Positions 9,462 through 18,118 of a DNA stretch of 64,000 nt are shown in pieces (positions within the stretch are counted from its first letter, which is position 1; each line of letters begins with the position of its first letter). The translations under genes and the position numbers were made by a program. Source of the DNA: Mucilaginibacter mallensis (GTDB lineage Bacteria; Bacteroidota; Bacteroidia; Sphingobacteriales; Sphingobacteriaceae); NCBI RefSeq assembly GCF_900105165.1, contig NZ_LT629740.1:1612001-1676000 (forward strand), read 5' to 3'. A model generated the notes under the pieces. That model was given only the letters and a program-made list of their open reading frames with translations. It made no database searches and was not told the DNA's origin.

Positions 9462-10628
9462 ATGAAAATTACAGATGTAAAAGTTTGGTTGGTTGAAGGA
9501 GTTAAGTACAACTGGACATTATTAAAAATATATACCGATACGGGGCATACAGGAGTTGGTGAAGCTACCAACTGGCCGGGCAGCCCTATAGTTTATAATG
9601 CGGCAAAGCATGTTGGCGAGCGCATAATTGGGCTCGACCCAATGAAGACGGATTTTATATGGACGAAACTTTATCGTGATCTGAACTGGATGGGCCCGTT
9701 TGGTGCCAGCATGTGTGCTATCAGTGGTATTGATATGGCGCTTTTAGATTTAAAAGGGAAAGTTTTAGGCACACCCTGCTATGAATTGCTGGGCGGGGCA
9801 TTTCGCAAGGATATTTTGTTGTATGCCAATTATTGGTTTACAGGAGGAGGGCATAACGCAGATGATTATGCGGAACAAGCCAAAAGAGTAAAGGCTGCCG
9901 GATTTACCGGGTTGAAATTTGATCCTTTTGCACACACTAATTATTTGTATGGCGAAGACTTGTCTTCTAACCTCACTTTAACAGCTGAGCAGCAGGACCT
10001 GGCCTTTAACGTAAGTAAAGCTGTTAGGGATGCGGTAGGCCCCAACTTTGATATTATGATAGAAACCCATGCCATGCTAAACTATCGTGTGGCAGTAAAA
10101 ATGGCGCAGCGTTTATCAGAATTGGATATCACCTGGTATGAAGAGCCTGCTGGCCCTGAAAGTGCCGATTCGTTACGGGCTATGCGCGAGCGCATTCCTT
10201 CCAACGTGTCTATTTGCGTGGGCGAACGCCATTATACCCGGCACGGCATCCGCCCGGTATTGGAAAAAAACATTTGTGACATTATGATGCCTGATATCAC
10301 CCGTTGCGGTGGCCCATCTGAGATGAAACGCATGGCTACGATGATGGAAACATATAATGTTTTGCTGGCACCACATAATCCTAACGGCCCATTATCAACC
10401 CTGGCATCTGCCCATGTATGCGCTTCGGTGCCAAACTTTTTTAGGCAGGAATTTATGTTCAATGATGTGGCATGGCGCGATACGGTAATTACGCACCCAA
10501 TAAAAGACATGGTTAAAGATGGGCATTTGCATTTAAGTGACCGCCCGGGTTTGGGTGTTGATTTGGTAGAAGGAGAAATGGAAAAGCACCCAGGTGTGTT
10601 AATTCCAAGGCCGGGATTTTATGTGTAA
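9462..10628 (+). CDS. Enolase-superfamily sugar-acid dehydratase (mandelate racemase/muconate lactonizing group)
   Basis: The start at 9462 (MKITDVKVWLVEG) is typical of the family; a TTG at 9447 is less likely. The 388-residue protein has the capping domain (about 1-125) and modified barrel. Metal ligands appear as E201 in IETHAM, E227 or E228 in WYEEPA, and E255 in VGERH. H203 two residues after the first ligand, D278 and H305 (LAPHNP) fit the acid/base set of galactonate- or gluconate-type dehydratases. The expected reaction is loss of water from an aldonic acid to give a 2-keto-3-deoxy acid. Galactonate, fuconate or a related acid are possible. It sits 19 bases after GH95 and 17 before the SDR. 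Confidence 0.85.
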   Translation: MKITDVKVWLVEGVKYNWTLLKIYTDTGHTGVGEATNWPGSPIVYNAAKHVGERIIGLDPMKTDFIWTKLYRDLNWMGPFGASMCAISGIDMALLDLKGKVLGTPCYELLGGAFRKDILLYANYWFTGGGHNADDYAEQAKRVKAAGFTGLKFDPFAHTNYLYGEDLSSNLTLTAEQQDLAFNVSKAVRDAVGPNFDIMIETHAMLNYRVAVKMAQRLSELDITWYEEPAGPESADSLRAMRERIPSNVSICVGERHYTRHGIRPVLEKNICDIMMPDITRCGGPSEMKRMATMMETYNVLLAPHNPNGPLSTLASAHVCASVPNFFRQEFMFNDVAWRDTVITHPIKDMVKDGHLHLSDRPGLGVDLVEGEMEKHPGVLIPRPGFYV

Positions 10629-10645
10629 TAAACAGCTATAATATT

Positions 10646-11419
10646 ATGTTTCAGATTGATCTTACCGGGAAAATGGTTTTGATAACAGGTGCCTCGTCGG
10701 GCATCGGATCAGGTATAGCCAAAATGTTTGCAAAAGCCGGGGCAGATATTTCGGGTTGTGGCCTGGAAAAAGAAGATGGCGGTTTTATAAAAGAGGCGGA
10801 GGGGCAGGGGGTGAAAGCATTATACACGGTATGCGATGTTACAAAAAAAACAGATCTGCAAAACCTCATTCAAAACACCATTAATACCTTCGGCCGCATT
10901 GATATTCTTGTATCCAATGCCGGGCAAAATGTTTTTGAAGGTGCCGAAAAATGTGATGATGAGAACTGGCAGCGCAATATAGAGCTGAATCTGGCATCGC
11001 ACTGGCAATTGGCAAAGTTGTGTAAACCGCATCTTGAGCAAAATGCCGGGGTGATCATTATCATGACATCCAATCATGCTTTTAGTACCATCCCCGGGTG
11101 CTTTCCTTATAACGTATCTAAAACCGCATTAACCGGACTGGTCAGAAGCCTGGCAATAGAGTGGGGACCCCGGATACGTACTGTTGGTTTAGCGCCCGGT
11201 TTTATTGATACCCCGGGTAATCAGCAGTGGTTTAATTCGTTTGCCGACCCTGAAAAGGAGCGGCAACGGACGATTGATCTTCACCCAGTTAAAAAAATAG
11301 GCACGCCGGAAGAAACAGGCGCCTGGTGTGTTTTTTTAGCGAGCGACTATGCGGCTTTCGCCTCGGGGACAACATATTTACTTGACGGTGGTAGAAACGC
11401 ATTAATGCAGGATAGCTGA
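10646..11419 (+). CDS. Short-chain dehydrogenase/reductase
   Basis: A 257-residue classical SDR. It has the TGASSGIG cofactor motif at residues 14-21, NAG at 91-93, catalytic S142, Y155 and K159 (SNHAF...YNVSK), and a C-terminal LDGG. No Asp is obvious at the end of strand 2 (ISGCGLEKEDG), so NAD versus NADP preference is not clear. It lies in an operon with a sugar-acid dehydratase and an aldolase-like protein, so it may oxidise the free aldose or a 2-keto-3-deoxy acid, as in the L-fucose and galactose oxidative pathways (known for the pathways, inferred here). Confidence 0.87.
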   Translation: MFQIDLTGKMVLITGASSGIGSGIAKMFAKAGADISGCGLEKEDGGFIKEAEGQGVKALYTVCDVTKKTDLQNLIQNTINTFGRIDILVSNAGQNVFEGAEKCDDENWQRNIELNLASHWQLAKLCKPHLEQNAGVIIIMTSNHAFSTIPGCFPYNVSKTALTGLVRSLAIEWGPRIRTVGLAPGFIDTPGNQQWFNSFADPEKERQRTIDLHPVKKIGTPEETGAWCVFLASDYAAFASGTTYLLDGGRNALMQDS

Positions 11420-11470
11420 ATTAATTATACATAAATATCCTGACCATTAAATCAAAAGAATAACGCGTTT

Positions 11471-11704
11471 ATGATTTATACTAACGGAAAAGGTAAAATA
11501 CTATCTTTTGGGGAACTTCTATTGAGAATTTGCCCGGATAAGGAAAGCGACTGGCTTAAAAATAGCACCTTGCCCTTTCATATAGGCGGAGCAGAGTTAA
11601 ACGTTGCAACTGCACTGGCACCATGTGAGTTACCTTTAAAATATTATACGGTTCTTCCCGGTAATGGAATGTCTTTTCAATCAGTTATTAAGCTCAATTT
11701 TTAA
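11471..11704 (+). pseudogene. Truncated PfkB-family 2-keto-3-deoxygluconate kinase
   Basis: Only 77 residues remain of a kinase normally near 330-350. The N-terminus is clear: GKILSFGELLLRICP, then FHIGGAELNVATALA and KYYTVLPGN, matching the start of KDG kinases of the ribokinase family. The anion-hole GAGD motif and the ATP-binding half are absent, and bases 11705-11966 hold no continuation in any frame I could follow. The break lies just before a long hairpin at 11741. The product cannot be an active kinase. This removes the phosphorylating step expected after a sugar-acid dehydratase, unless another copy exists elsewhere. Confidence 0.8.
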
Positions 11705-11740
11705 CAGGAGAATGAATAACGCCGATTTGGTTAAAGATTA

Positions 11741-11787
11741 AAACAGTAAAGCCCTGTCATGATTATCATGACAGGGCTTTACTGTTT
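11741..11787 (+). terminator. Long perfect hairpin closing the sugar-acid operon
   Basis: Two 22-base arms (11741-11762 and 11766-11787, starting aaacagtaaagccctg) pair perfectly around a 3-base loop. The arms begin with A-rich and end with T-rich sequence, so the hairpin could terminate on either strand. It lies between the truncated kinase (plus strand) and the HAD gene whose stop is at 11967 (minus strand), the expected place for a bidirectional terminator. Confidence 0.8.
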
Positions 11788-11966
11788 TATGGAGGTAAAA
11801 AGGTTATTTAAATATTCAGTTCGGCAATTGACCGGTCCAGCTTGGCGGCAAGTATTTGAGTTTAAAAATATGCGCAATAACAATTGATGTGTTCTTATTG
11901 CTGTTATATAGCATATTTGTTAAGTCGGTCTTCCTGGCCTTTGGGCCCACTATACCTTGTAGCTAA

Positions 11967-12644
11967 TCAATTAACCAATGGCAATAGTTCCATCAGATCA
12001 TTGATCACATTATCCGGATGGGCCGAAGCTAACTGTTCGGGCGTATGTGCACCGGTGGTGATACCTATACTCAAACCGCAATGTGCATTACGACCTTCTT
12101 CAATATCAATAATAGAATCGCCTACCTTTACAACAGAAGAAGGGGCTGTGATGTTAAACCGTTTCATCGCAAGTTCTATCATGTCGGGATCCGGACGGTT
12201 TTTTGAAACATCCGTCGCTGTTATCAGGCCATCAAAGTGAGTGCCTTCCTGCCATCCCAGTTTCTCAATAAGAGATTGAGCTGTTGCACGATCATAGCCT
12301 GTGTTTAAAACTACCAGGATATTCCTCTTTTTGAGTTCCTCAAATAACTCGGCTGCATGGGGTTGCGGATAAACCGGGTTTATCTCATAAGCTTTCGCCA
12401 ATTTGATAAGAAAGGCTTTAAAAATACCGTTCGCCAGTTCCATATCATGATTATCAGCATAAACAGACAGAATGCTTTTTATGGCTTGCAGTTTTTCCTT
12501 ACCGGCACCCTCTGCCAATACCTGGTTAAGGCTTATATCAAATCCAGCTTCATTAATGGCCTTTTGAAGTGTTTTATAAACAATGTTGTCTTCATCAACA
12601 GTAGTCCCGGCCATATCAAATACAACCATCCTTATATTACTCAT
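11967..12644 (-). CDS. Phosphonatase-like HAD hydrolase, copy 1
   Basis: A 225-residue HAD protein. The nucleophile motif is FDMAGTT with D10, as in phosphonoacetaldehyde hydrolase (FDWAGTT). K49 in EGAGKEK falls where phosphonatase carries its Schiff-base lysine by eye alignment. Motif 2 is LNTGYDRA, motif 3 includes KNRPDPDM, and motif 4 is KVGDSIIDIEEG. This fits the PhnX-like group found in phosphonate gene sets. It is about two-thirds identical by eye to the gene at 31303-31983. Downstream of the ADH remnant on the same strand, it shares that unit's promoter. A true phosphonoacetaldehyde substrate is plausible but unproven. Confidence 0.83.
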   Translation of the reverse strand: MSNIRMVVFDMAGTTVDEDNIVYKTLQKAINEAGFDISLNQVLAEGAGKEKLQAIKSILSVYADNHDMELANGIFKAFLIKLAKAYEINPVYPQPHAAELFEELKKRNILVVLNTGYDRATAQSLIEKLGWQEGTHFDGLITATDVSKNRPDPDMIELAMKRFNITAPSSVVKVGDSIIDIEEGRNAHCGLSIGITTGAHTPEQLASAHPDNVINDLMELLPLVN

Positions 12645-12669
12645 ATATTTATTATTATAGATTTTAAGA

Positions 12670-12903
12670 TTAACTAATTTTTACACCGACACGTACCGGC
12701 TTATGATTTTTTGCAAAGCTGAAAGCATCTTCAACCTCAGCTAAATTAAAGGTTCGCTCCACCAAGAGATCAAAAGGATATTTTAGATAATAATGCTCGA
12801 TGAACGTCGTCGAATTTAAAAAATCTTTGTAGTTGTAATTATGCAATCCTTTAATAATTAAAAAGTTTAGCAAAATTAAACTTTGTTCATTAATAATAAA
12901 CAA
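12670..12903 (-). pseudogene. 3' remnant of a zinc-type alcohol dehydrogenase (phosphonate-associated type)
   Basis: A 77-codon frame whose last 63 residues, from LIIKGLHNYNYKDF through YPFDLLVERTFNLAEVEDAF to PVRVGVKIS, match the C-terminal end of zinc-dependent alcohol dehydrogenases, especially the form associated with phosphonate breakdown. The N-terminal 280 or so residues, including zinc ligands and the nucleotide-binding fold, are missing. The first 14 codons are simply the promoter sequence read through (12862-12903). This suggests a deletion that joined the promoter to the gene's 3' end. It lies 25 bases upstream of the HAD gene, in operon order. Confidence 0.72.
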
Positions 12904-12908
12904 AGTTT
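12865..12908 (-). promoter_or_regulatory. Promoter with palindromic operator for HAD copy 1
   Basis: Read on the minus strand, the 17-mer GTTTAATTTTGCTAAAC (12881-12865) holds TAATTTTG, a perfect TAnnTTTG -7 box of Bacteroidota promoters; a TTG lies 22 bases upstream. A perfect 10-base inverted repeat, aaactttgtt and aacaaagttt (12878-12887 and 12899-12908, 11-base spacer), overlaps it and could bind a dimeric regulator. The same 17-mer occurs upstream of HAD copy 2 at 31207-31223. Confidence 0.68.
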
Positions 12909-13102
12909 ATGTTAATCTTTTATTAAAAGCAACTCAGGGAATTTTGAGACTTCATCCAACACATCAAACTTAAAAGAAGCCTTTTTCCATATTTTTCAGG
13001 CGGGCAAATAGATGCTTTAGAAACATTATAACTGATACATTTAACAAGTCTTATACTGATTTTATTTAGATTTAACTTTATAGAATCTTATTGTACTGAT
13101 TG

Positions 13103-14704
13103 TTATTGTTTGTCCCACCAAACCCGACCTGTTAAAACATCGCCGCCTGGCAAACGGGCAACAGCGGCTTTGTAGTTCGTAGGGTTTGTTAATATTTCCG
13201 TCGATAGGTAAATCATTCTTCGGGGTATGGTACCCATTGTTACGTTTCCAGCATAATTTACAGGAGTTAGCGCGGGATAGCCTGACCTTTTCCAGTTGAA
13301 CCAGTTTTCAATAAAATTAAAAGTTGTTCCTGTAGCTAACCAGTATTGGGTGTTGATCATCTGTAATGAATTGTTTAGCGACGACATATCCAGCGGATAC
13401 GAACTTAGATAACTACTGATGGAAGCCGGATTTACATTGGTTTGCGCATCTAATTGGGTAAGCGACTGGAATGCACCGGTTACCCCGTTTGCATAATGTT
13501 GCTGAGCTGTGCCATCAATATTCCAGCCTCTTACCTTTGCTTCTGCCAGTAAAAACTCCGTTTCAGCATAAGTAAACACCATGATAGAGCCGCCTAATTT
13601 AAGGTATACACTGGTGCGGGGCCTGGAGTAGTTTCCCAAAGGGGCATAGTCGGCCCCGGTACCCGTTCCTCCCGGATAACCGGGAGATTTGTTGATATCG
13701 GTAGCGCCGCCTAAAAGGTCATAACCATTTGGCAATCCTAGTTGTAAAGAAGAATCGGGATTACCTGAAAGTGATTCATTTCCGTTATTAGCCAGGCCGG
13801 CTGCCGGTATCTCCCCAATAACACTAAGCCTGGGGTCGTTCGTTTTCCTTAAAAAGTCAATCAGCGTTTTACTCCATCTTACCTGTTCGTAATCGGTAAG
13901 TGTTCTTAAAGCTATCGAGGTGCCGTTTTGACTCGCCGAGTTCGTAGCATCGGTTTGTACAATGGCATTGTCGCTGATATCATTAAAAGTGCCGCCGGCA
14001 GCCGCTTTTTCCGCCCATTTTTCGGCAGTAACCGGATCAACTTTGGTCAACCGCATAGCTATTCGCAGCATTAATGAATAACCGAACTTTTTCCAGCGCG
14101 TAATATCACCATTGTAGAAGAGGTCGGCAGTTGGTTTGTCACGGTTAATATTCAGCTTTGCTATAGCATTATCCAGGCTGGTCAACATGCTATTATATAT
14201 GCTTTGTTGCGTATCATAAACCGGATATTTAATGCCTTGTTGTGCCATATCAGCCTGCGAATAAGGGCAATCGCCATACATATCGGTGGTTCGCTGTAAA
14301 ATGAATACAAACATGATGTTACCGATATTAATCAGATTGGAGTATGCTGCCGAATCCCTTTGTATGCATAATTGCTGCATTTGCCTTATATCACCGGCTT
14401 CTGTATAACCCTGCGTGAATATGGCCCCCTGGTAATCGGTAAAATTGCCTTCGTTAATATATTTATCGCCATTGTTATAATAAAAATAAGTTGATGCCAG
14501 CACCTGCATCATGGTGCTTTCATACACCAATTGATAATAACCGGTATTTGCATAATTCAATTGTGCAGTTGAAAGCAACTCATTAGGGTCAAAATTTGCA
14601 GCCGTTGACTTTGAAGGATCGGTGTTGATATTATTTAGCTGTGATTTGGTACAGCCGGTTAAAAAAACAGTACTTATAAGCAGGAACAAAAATATTTTCT
14701 TCAT
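13103..14704 (-). CDS. SusD/RagB-family nutrient-binding lipoprotein
   Basis: A 533-residue lipoprotein (signal MKKIFLFLLISTVFLTGC, lipobox LTGC). It belongs to the SusD-like_2 group: NTDPSKS near the N-terminus, the tetratricopeptide helices with MYGDCPYSQ and RMTKVD-like RIAMRLTKVDP, FAYAETEFLLAEAKVRGW, and the C-terminal RMIYLSTE...WWDK. It would sit on the outer face of the outer membrane and hand oligosaccharide to the SusC channel. It begins 6 bases after the SusC stop, so both are one transcript. Confidence 0.92.
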   Translation of the reverse strand: MKKIFLFLLISTVFLTGCTKSQLNNINTDPSKSTAANFDPNELLSTAQLNYANTGYYQLVYESTMMQVLASTYFYYNNGDKYINEGNFTDYQGAIFTQGYTEAGDIRQMQQLCIQRDSAAYSNLINIGNIMFVFILQRTTDMYGDCPYSQADMAQQGIKYPVYDTQQSIYNSMLTSLDNAIAKLNINRDKPTADLFYNGDITRWKKFGYSLMLRIAMRLTKVDPVTAEKWAEKAAAGGTFNDISDNAIVQTDATNSASQNGTSIALRTLTDYEQVRWSKTLIDFLRKTNDPRLSVIGEIPAAGLANNGNESLSGNPDSSLQLGLPNGYDLLGGATDINKSPGYPGGTGTGADYAPLGNYSRPRTSVYLKLGGSIMVFTYAETEFLLAEAKVRGWNIDGTAQQHYANGVTGAFQSLTQLDAQTNVNPASISSYLSSYPLDMSSLNNSLQMINTQYWLATGTTFNFIENWFNWKRSGYPALTPVNYAGNVTMGTIPRRMIYLSTEILTNPTNYKAAVARLPGGDVLTGRVWWDKQ

Positions 14705-14710
14705 CTCACA

Positions 14711-17700
14711 TCATTTAAATTTGAAATTAAGGTTAAATCCTAAGGTTCTTGTAGCAGGTAGCGATTCTCCTTCAATGCCAGCATAAGTAAGCTGAGGAGA
14801 AAACTCCGATTCAGGATCGATGTTTTTAGTATACTTTAATATGGTAAAAATATTACGGCCAACCAGGCTTACTGTAACGGTCCGGAATACATTCCTCAGC
14901 AATGGCGGCGTAAATTCATAGCCCAGGATAAGCTGCCTGAATTTAATAAAGCTGCCATTTAAAACGGATAAGGCTGATATGTTGGTCGCCAGGTCGGGAT
15001 AGTAATTGTAGGCGGGTACGTTTATGGTATTGATCTGGCCGTTATCATTTACCCCTTTGGCTACTATGCCGGTTTCGCGCCCGGGCAGCGTTGCCTTGTT
15101 AAGGCCATACACGTATGAATAATCTTCGGTAGCCGAAAGTACTTTATTGCCAAACTTGTAATCGATCAAAAAAGAAAGATTGAATTTTTTATAGCGGAAA
15201 GAGTTGGTAAAACCGCCGTAAAAGGTGGGTAGTGTACCACCCATGGCCTTTAGTGCGCCGCGCTCGGGTATCCCATCGCTGCCGATAATGATGTTCCCCA
15301 TGGCATCTCTTTTATAATCATAGGCCATAACCTGGGTAATAGATTTGCCAACTACCAGGGCTGTGTTTGCATTCAACGGACGATAGGTGCCGGTTAATAA
15401 ATATTGACTTGAGCCATCAATAGATAAGAGCACATTATGTACGTGACTAAAATTAATACCGGTATTCCAGGAAAAATTTGCTGTGCGGATAAGTCCTCCC
15501 GAGAGCGTGAGCTCCAGACCGGTGTTTTTGGTCTTTCCTACATTAACATATGCCGAAGTAAAGCCAGTTGCCACTGATTGCTGGGCATTGGCAATTTCGT
15601 TGTGCGTTATCCGGTTAAAATAGGTGGCATCCAGGGTGAGCCTGTTCTGAAAGAATGATAAATTAAACCCGGTTTCAAATTCGGTAAGCGTAAATGGTTT
15701 TAAGTTATAATTGGGTAATTTGGATGAAAAACTACCCAAAGGGATGCCATTTACCGTATTGTTCGAGGTAAAATATAGTTGTGTGGTATAAGGCTGCGAA
15801 GGCTCGCCGCTTGTTTTTGCATAGCTGATCCTGAACTTTCCCGAAGTTAAATAGGGGAGAGCCAGCAGATTCGAAAATAAAAAACTGGCTGAAACACCCG
15901 GTACAAAAATACCACGACTATTTGGGGGCAGCGTTGAAAAAACATCATATCTGCCGGTAGCGTTGATATCGAGCAGATTTTTATAATCAAAATCGGCCGA
16001 ATAATAGGCAGATTCAGTTACGATTTCAGATATATCATAATTAGAGCTGGTGCTTACCAGGTTTGAAGGGGTATATAAATAGGGTGTAATAAATTGCGAA
16101 CCGGTAATTTCTGTAAGATTATATTGTCGTTTGCGATAATTTCCTCCCGCCGAAAAATTAAGCGTAAGATCATGCGACAGGTTTTTATCAGCCACAAACA
16201 GCAAGTCGGTATTCAGTTCACCCGTTTGCGATTTGCTCAGGCCATTTAAGCCGCCCTGTTCATTAACAGTAAATGCAGTGCCCGTGGGCAAAACATTGAG
16301 TATTCCATCGTTACTGATATCATAACCAAGCCTTCCTTGCAAATAAATATTATCAGAGAATTTGTACTTTAAAACGGTTGCGGTTATAAAGCGGTTGCGT
16401 GTTGAATTATCAACTTGTTTATTGATAACAAAATAGGGGTTTGTAATATAAACATTACTGTTCCATAGGGTTTCATTGCCGGTTACCGGATTATAGCCGG
16501 GCTTTAAGCTTAGTTGATTGGCGCTCGTAGCTAAAAACTCAATGCCATAATTGGCGTTCATTGGTCCGTCACTTAAATACGACCTGGTTTTAGCCATTTC
16601 ATAAATATAATCTCCGTTAAAACTTAGTTTTAATTTATCGGTGATATCGTAGGAAGTATTAAGATTAAATGTTTTCCTGTTAAGGCCGCTATTGGGAATG
16701 ATGGATTCGTAATTGAGATTTGAGGCCGATGCCCTGAATGCAGTTTTTGAATTACCGCCATTAACCTCAATGGTATTAGTTAATGCGGGCGCTGTGCGGT
16801 AAAATTCATCTATATTATTTTTTACTGCCGAATAGGGATAATAATTACCGTCAAACTGTATGGTAGGTTTTCCGTCAAGCTTTTCGCCCCAACTTAACAA
16901 GCCTGATGCTATTGCGCTCTGTACATCTGTAGGGCGTTGGTTTTGCGATCCTTGCCCGTATACATATTGAAAGTCGGTATTGTTTATAGCATGATCAAAT
17001 GAAAGATTTAAATTGTATTCCACTTGTGTACTGGAATTTTTCTCTCCCGTTTTTGTATTAATCAGGATCACACCATTTGCTGCTCTTGCACCATAGAGTG
17101 CCGAAGCAGCCGAACCTTTCAATACGGTTATACTTTCAATATCATCGGGGTTGATATTACTGAAACCATCACCATAATCAGCACCGCCATATTCGTTTGC
17201 GCTGCCGCGTTGGGTATTATCAATCGGGATACCATCTAAAATAAGCAGGGGAGAACCGGCACTCATACTGGCAGCGCCCCTAAGCAATAACCTGGAAGAT
17301 GATGCAGGCCCACCAGAAGTGCCACTCACATTCAGACCGGCTACCTGACCTTCGAGTGACATGGCAACATTAGCTTCACGTGCTGTGGTTAAATCTGCCC
17401 CTGATATAGTGGCAACGGAGTAACCCACTTTCCAGTTTTCCTTTTTTATGTTTAATGCCGTCACCACAACTTCATTCAGACTGCGGTAACTGTTTTGAAG
17501 TGTTATTTTTAGTGGCTGATCGGTTGCTGTTATAATCACCTGTTGCAGGACATAACCAATACTCGAAATCTCAATAGTTGTGCCTTTTATACAGTTAATC
17601 ATAAACCGCCCTTGTCCGTCTGTTTGGGTGCCATAACTGCTATTTTTTATTCTAACAGAAGCTCCACTAAGGGGTTCACCTTTTTCATCAGTTACAACGC

Positions 17701-18025
17701 CGCTAACAGCTACACTTTTAATGGAATCTTTTTCTGTTCCGATAGCGATCAGGTTATTGGAGATTAACCGATAATAGTAATGAGTGCCTTTAAGCAGATT
17801 ATCCAGAACAGATAGTACTTCTTCATCTTTTGCCGATACAGTAACCTGCTGGTTTGGTAATTGATCTGCACGGTAAATAAAACGATAGGCGGTCTGATGC
17901 TGTATTGCTGTTATGATTTCTTCAAAATGTACATGCTGGTAGTTGAGGGTAACCTTCGTTTGGCAACAGGCATTTTTTGAAACCTGGAAAATCAGAATTA
18001 AAATGAGTAGCCTGATTAACTTCAT
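14711..18025 (-). CDS. SusC/RagA-type TonB-dependent receptor with N-terminal STN signalling domain
   Basis: A 1104-residue outer-membrane receptor. Order: signal peptide, STN domain (about 25-95, VTLNYQHVHFEEIITAIQHQ), carboxypeptidase-D regulatory-like domain (about 110-190, VSGVVTDEKGEPLSGASV), TonB box region LNEVVVTALNI, plug with SRLLLRGAASM and NPDDIESITVLKGSAASALYG, then the 22-strand barrel. The STN domain talks to a FecR-type anti-sigma factor, and a FecR and an ECF sigma gene lie directly upstream on the same strand. This is classic trans-envelope control, so the receptor probably both imports and senses the glycan. Confidence 0.93.
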   Translation of the reverse strand: MKLIRLLILILIFQVSKNACCQTKVTLNYQHVHFEEIITAIQHQTAYRFIYRADQLPNQQVTVSAKDEEVLSVLDNLLKGTHYYYRLISNNLIAIGTEKDSIKSVAVSGVVTDEKGEPLSGASVRIKNSSYGTQTDGQGRFMINCIKGTTIEISSIGYVLQQVIITATDQPLKITLQNSYRSLNEVVVTALNIKKENWKVGYSVATISGADLTTAREANVAMSLEGQVAGLNVSGTSGGPASSSRLLLRGAASMSAGSPLLILDGIPIDNTQRGSANEYGGADYGDGFSNINPDDIESITVLKGSAASALYGARAANGVILINTKTGEKNSSTQVEYNLNLSFDHAINNTDFQYVYGQGSQNQRPTDVQSAIASGLLSWGEKLDGKPTIQFDGNYYPYSAVKNNIDEFYRTAPALTNTIEVNGGNSKTAFRASASNLNYESIIPNSGLNRKTFNLNTSYDITDKLKLSFNGDYIYEMAKTRSYLSDGPMNANYGIEFLATSANQLSLKPGYNPVTGNETLWNSNVYITNPYFVINKQVDNSTRNRFITATVLKYKFSDNIYLQGRLGYDISNDGILNVLPTGTAFTVNEQGGLNGLSKSQTGELNTDLLFVADKNLSHDLTLNFSAGGNYRKRQYNLTEITGSQFITPYLYTPSNLVSTSSNYDISEIVTESAYYSADFDYKNLLDINATGRYDVFSTLPPNSRGIFVPGVSASFLFSNLLALPYLTSGKFRISYAKTSGEPSQPYTTQLYFTSNNTVNGIPLGSFSSKLPNYNLKPFTLTEFETGFNLSFFQNRLTLDATYFNRITHNEIANAQQSVATGFTSAYVNVGKTKNTGLELTLSGGLIRTANFSWNTGINFSHVHNVLLSIDGSSQYLLTGTYRPLNANTALVVGKSITQVMAYDYKRDAMGNIIIGSDGIPERGALKAMGGTLPTFYGGFTNSFRYKKFNLSFLIDYKFGNKVLSATEDYSYVYGLNKATLPGRETGIVAKGVNDNGQINTINVPAYNYYPDLATNISALSVLNGSFIKFRQLILGYEFTPPLLRNVFRTVTVSLVGRNIFTILKYTKNIDPESEFSPQLTYAGIEGESLPATRTLGFNLNFKFK

Positions 18026-18118
18026 TAATTAATCTATAAAACGATCCAGCACATCAACGTAAGCTCCGAAAAAAAATTTCAAAAGCATTGCCTTAAAAAG
18101 AGCTAAAATTATAATTGG

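Noticed and set aside
11904..11966. Short minus-strand frame with YSGPKGQEDRLNKYAI between the hairpin and HAD copy 1
   Set aside because: Only 20 codons, family not recognised; it could be the tail of a lost gene but cannot be supported.
11705..11966. Frameshifted remainder of the KDG kinase
   Set aside because: No PfkB ATP-binding motif (GAGD) or other kinase segment in the three plus frames before the hairpin or after it.
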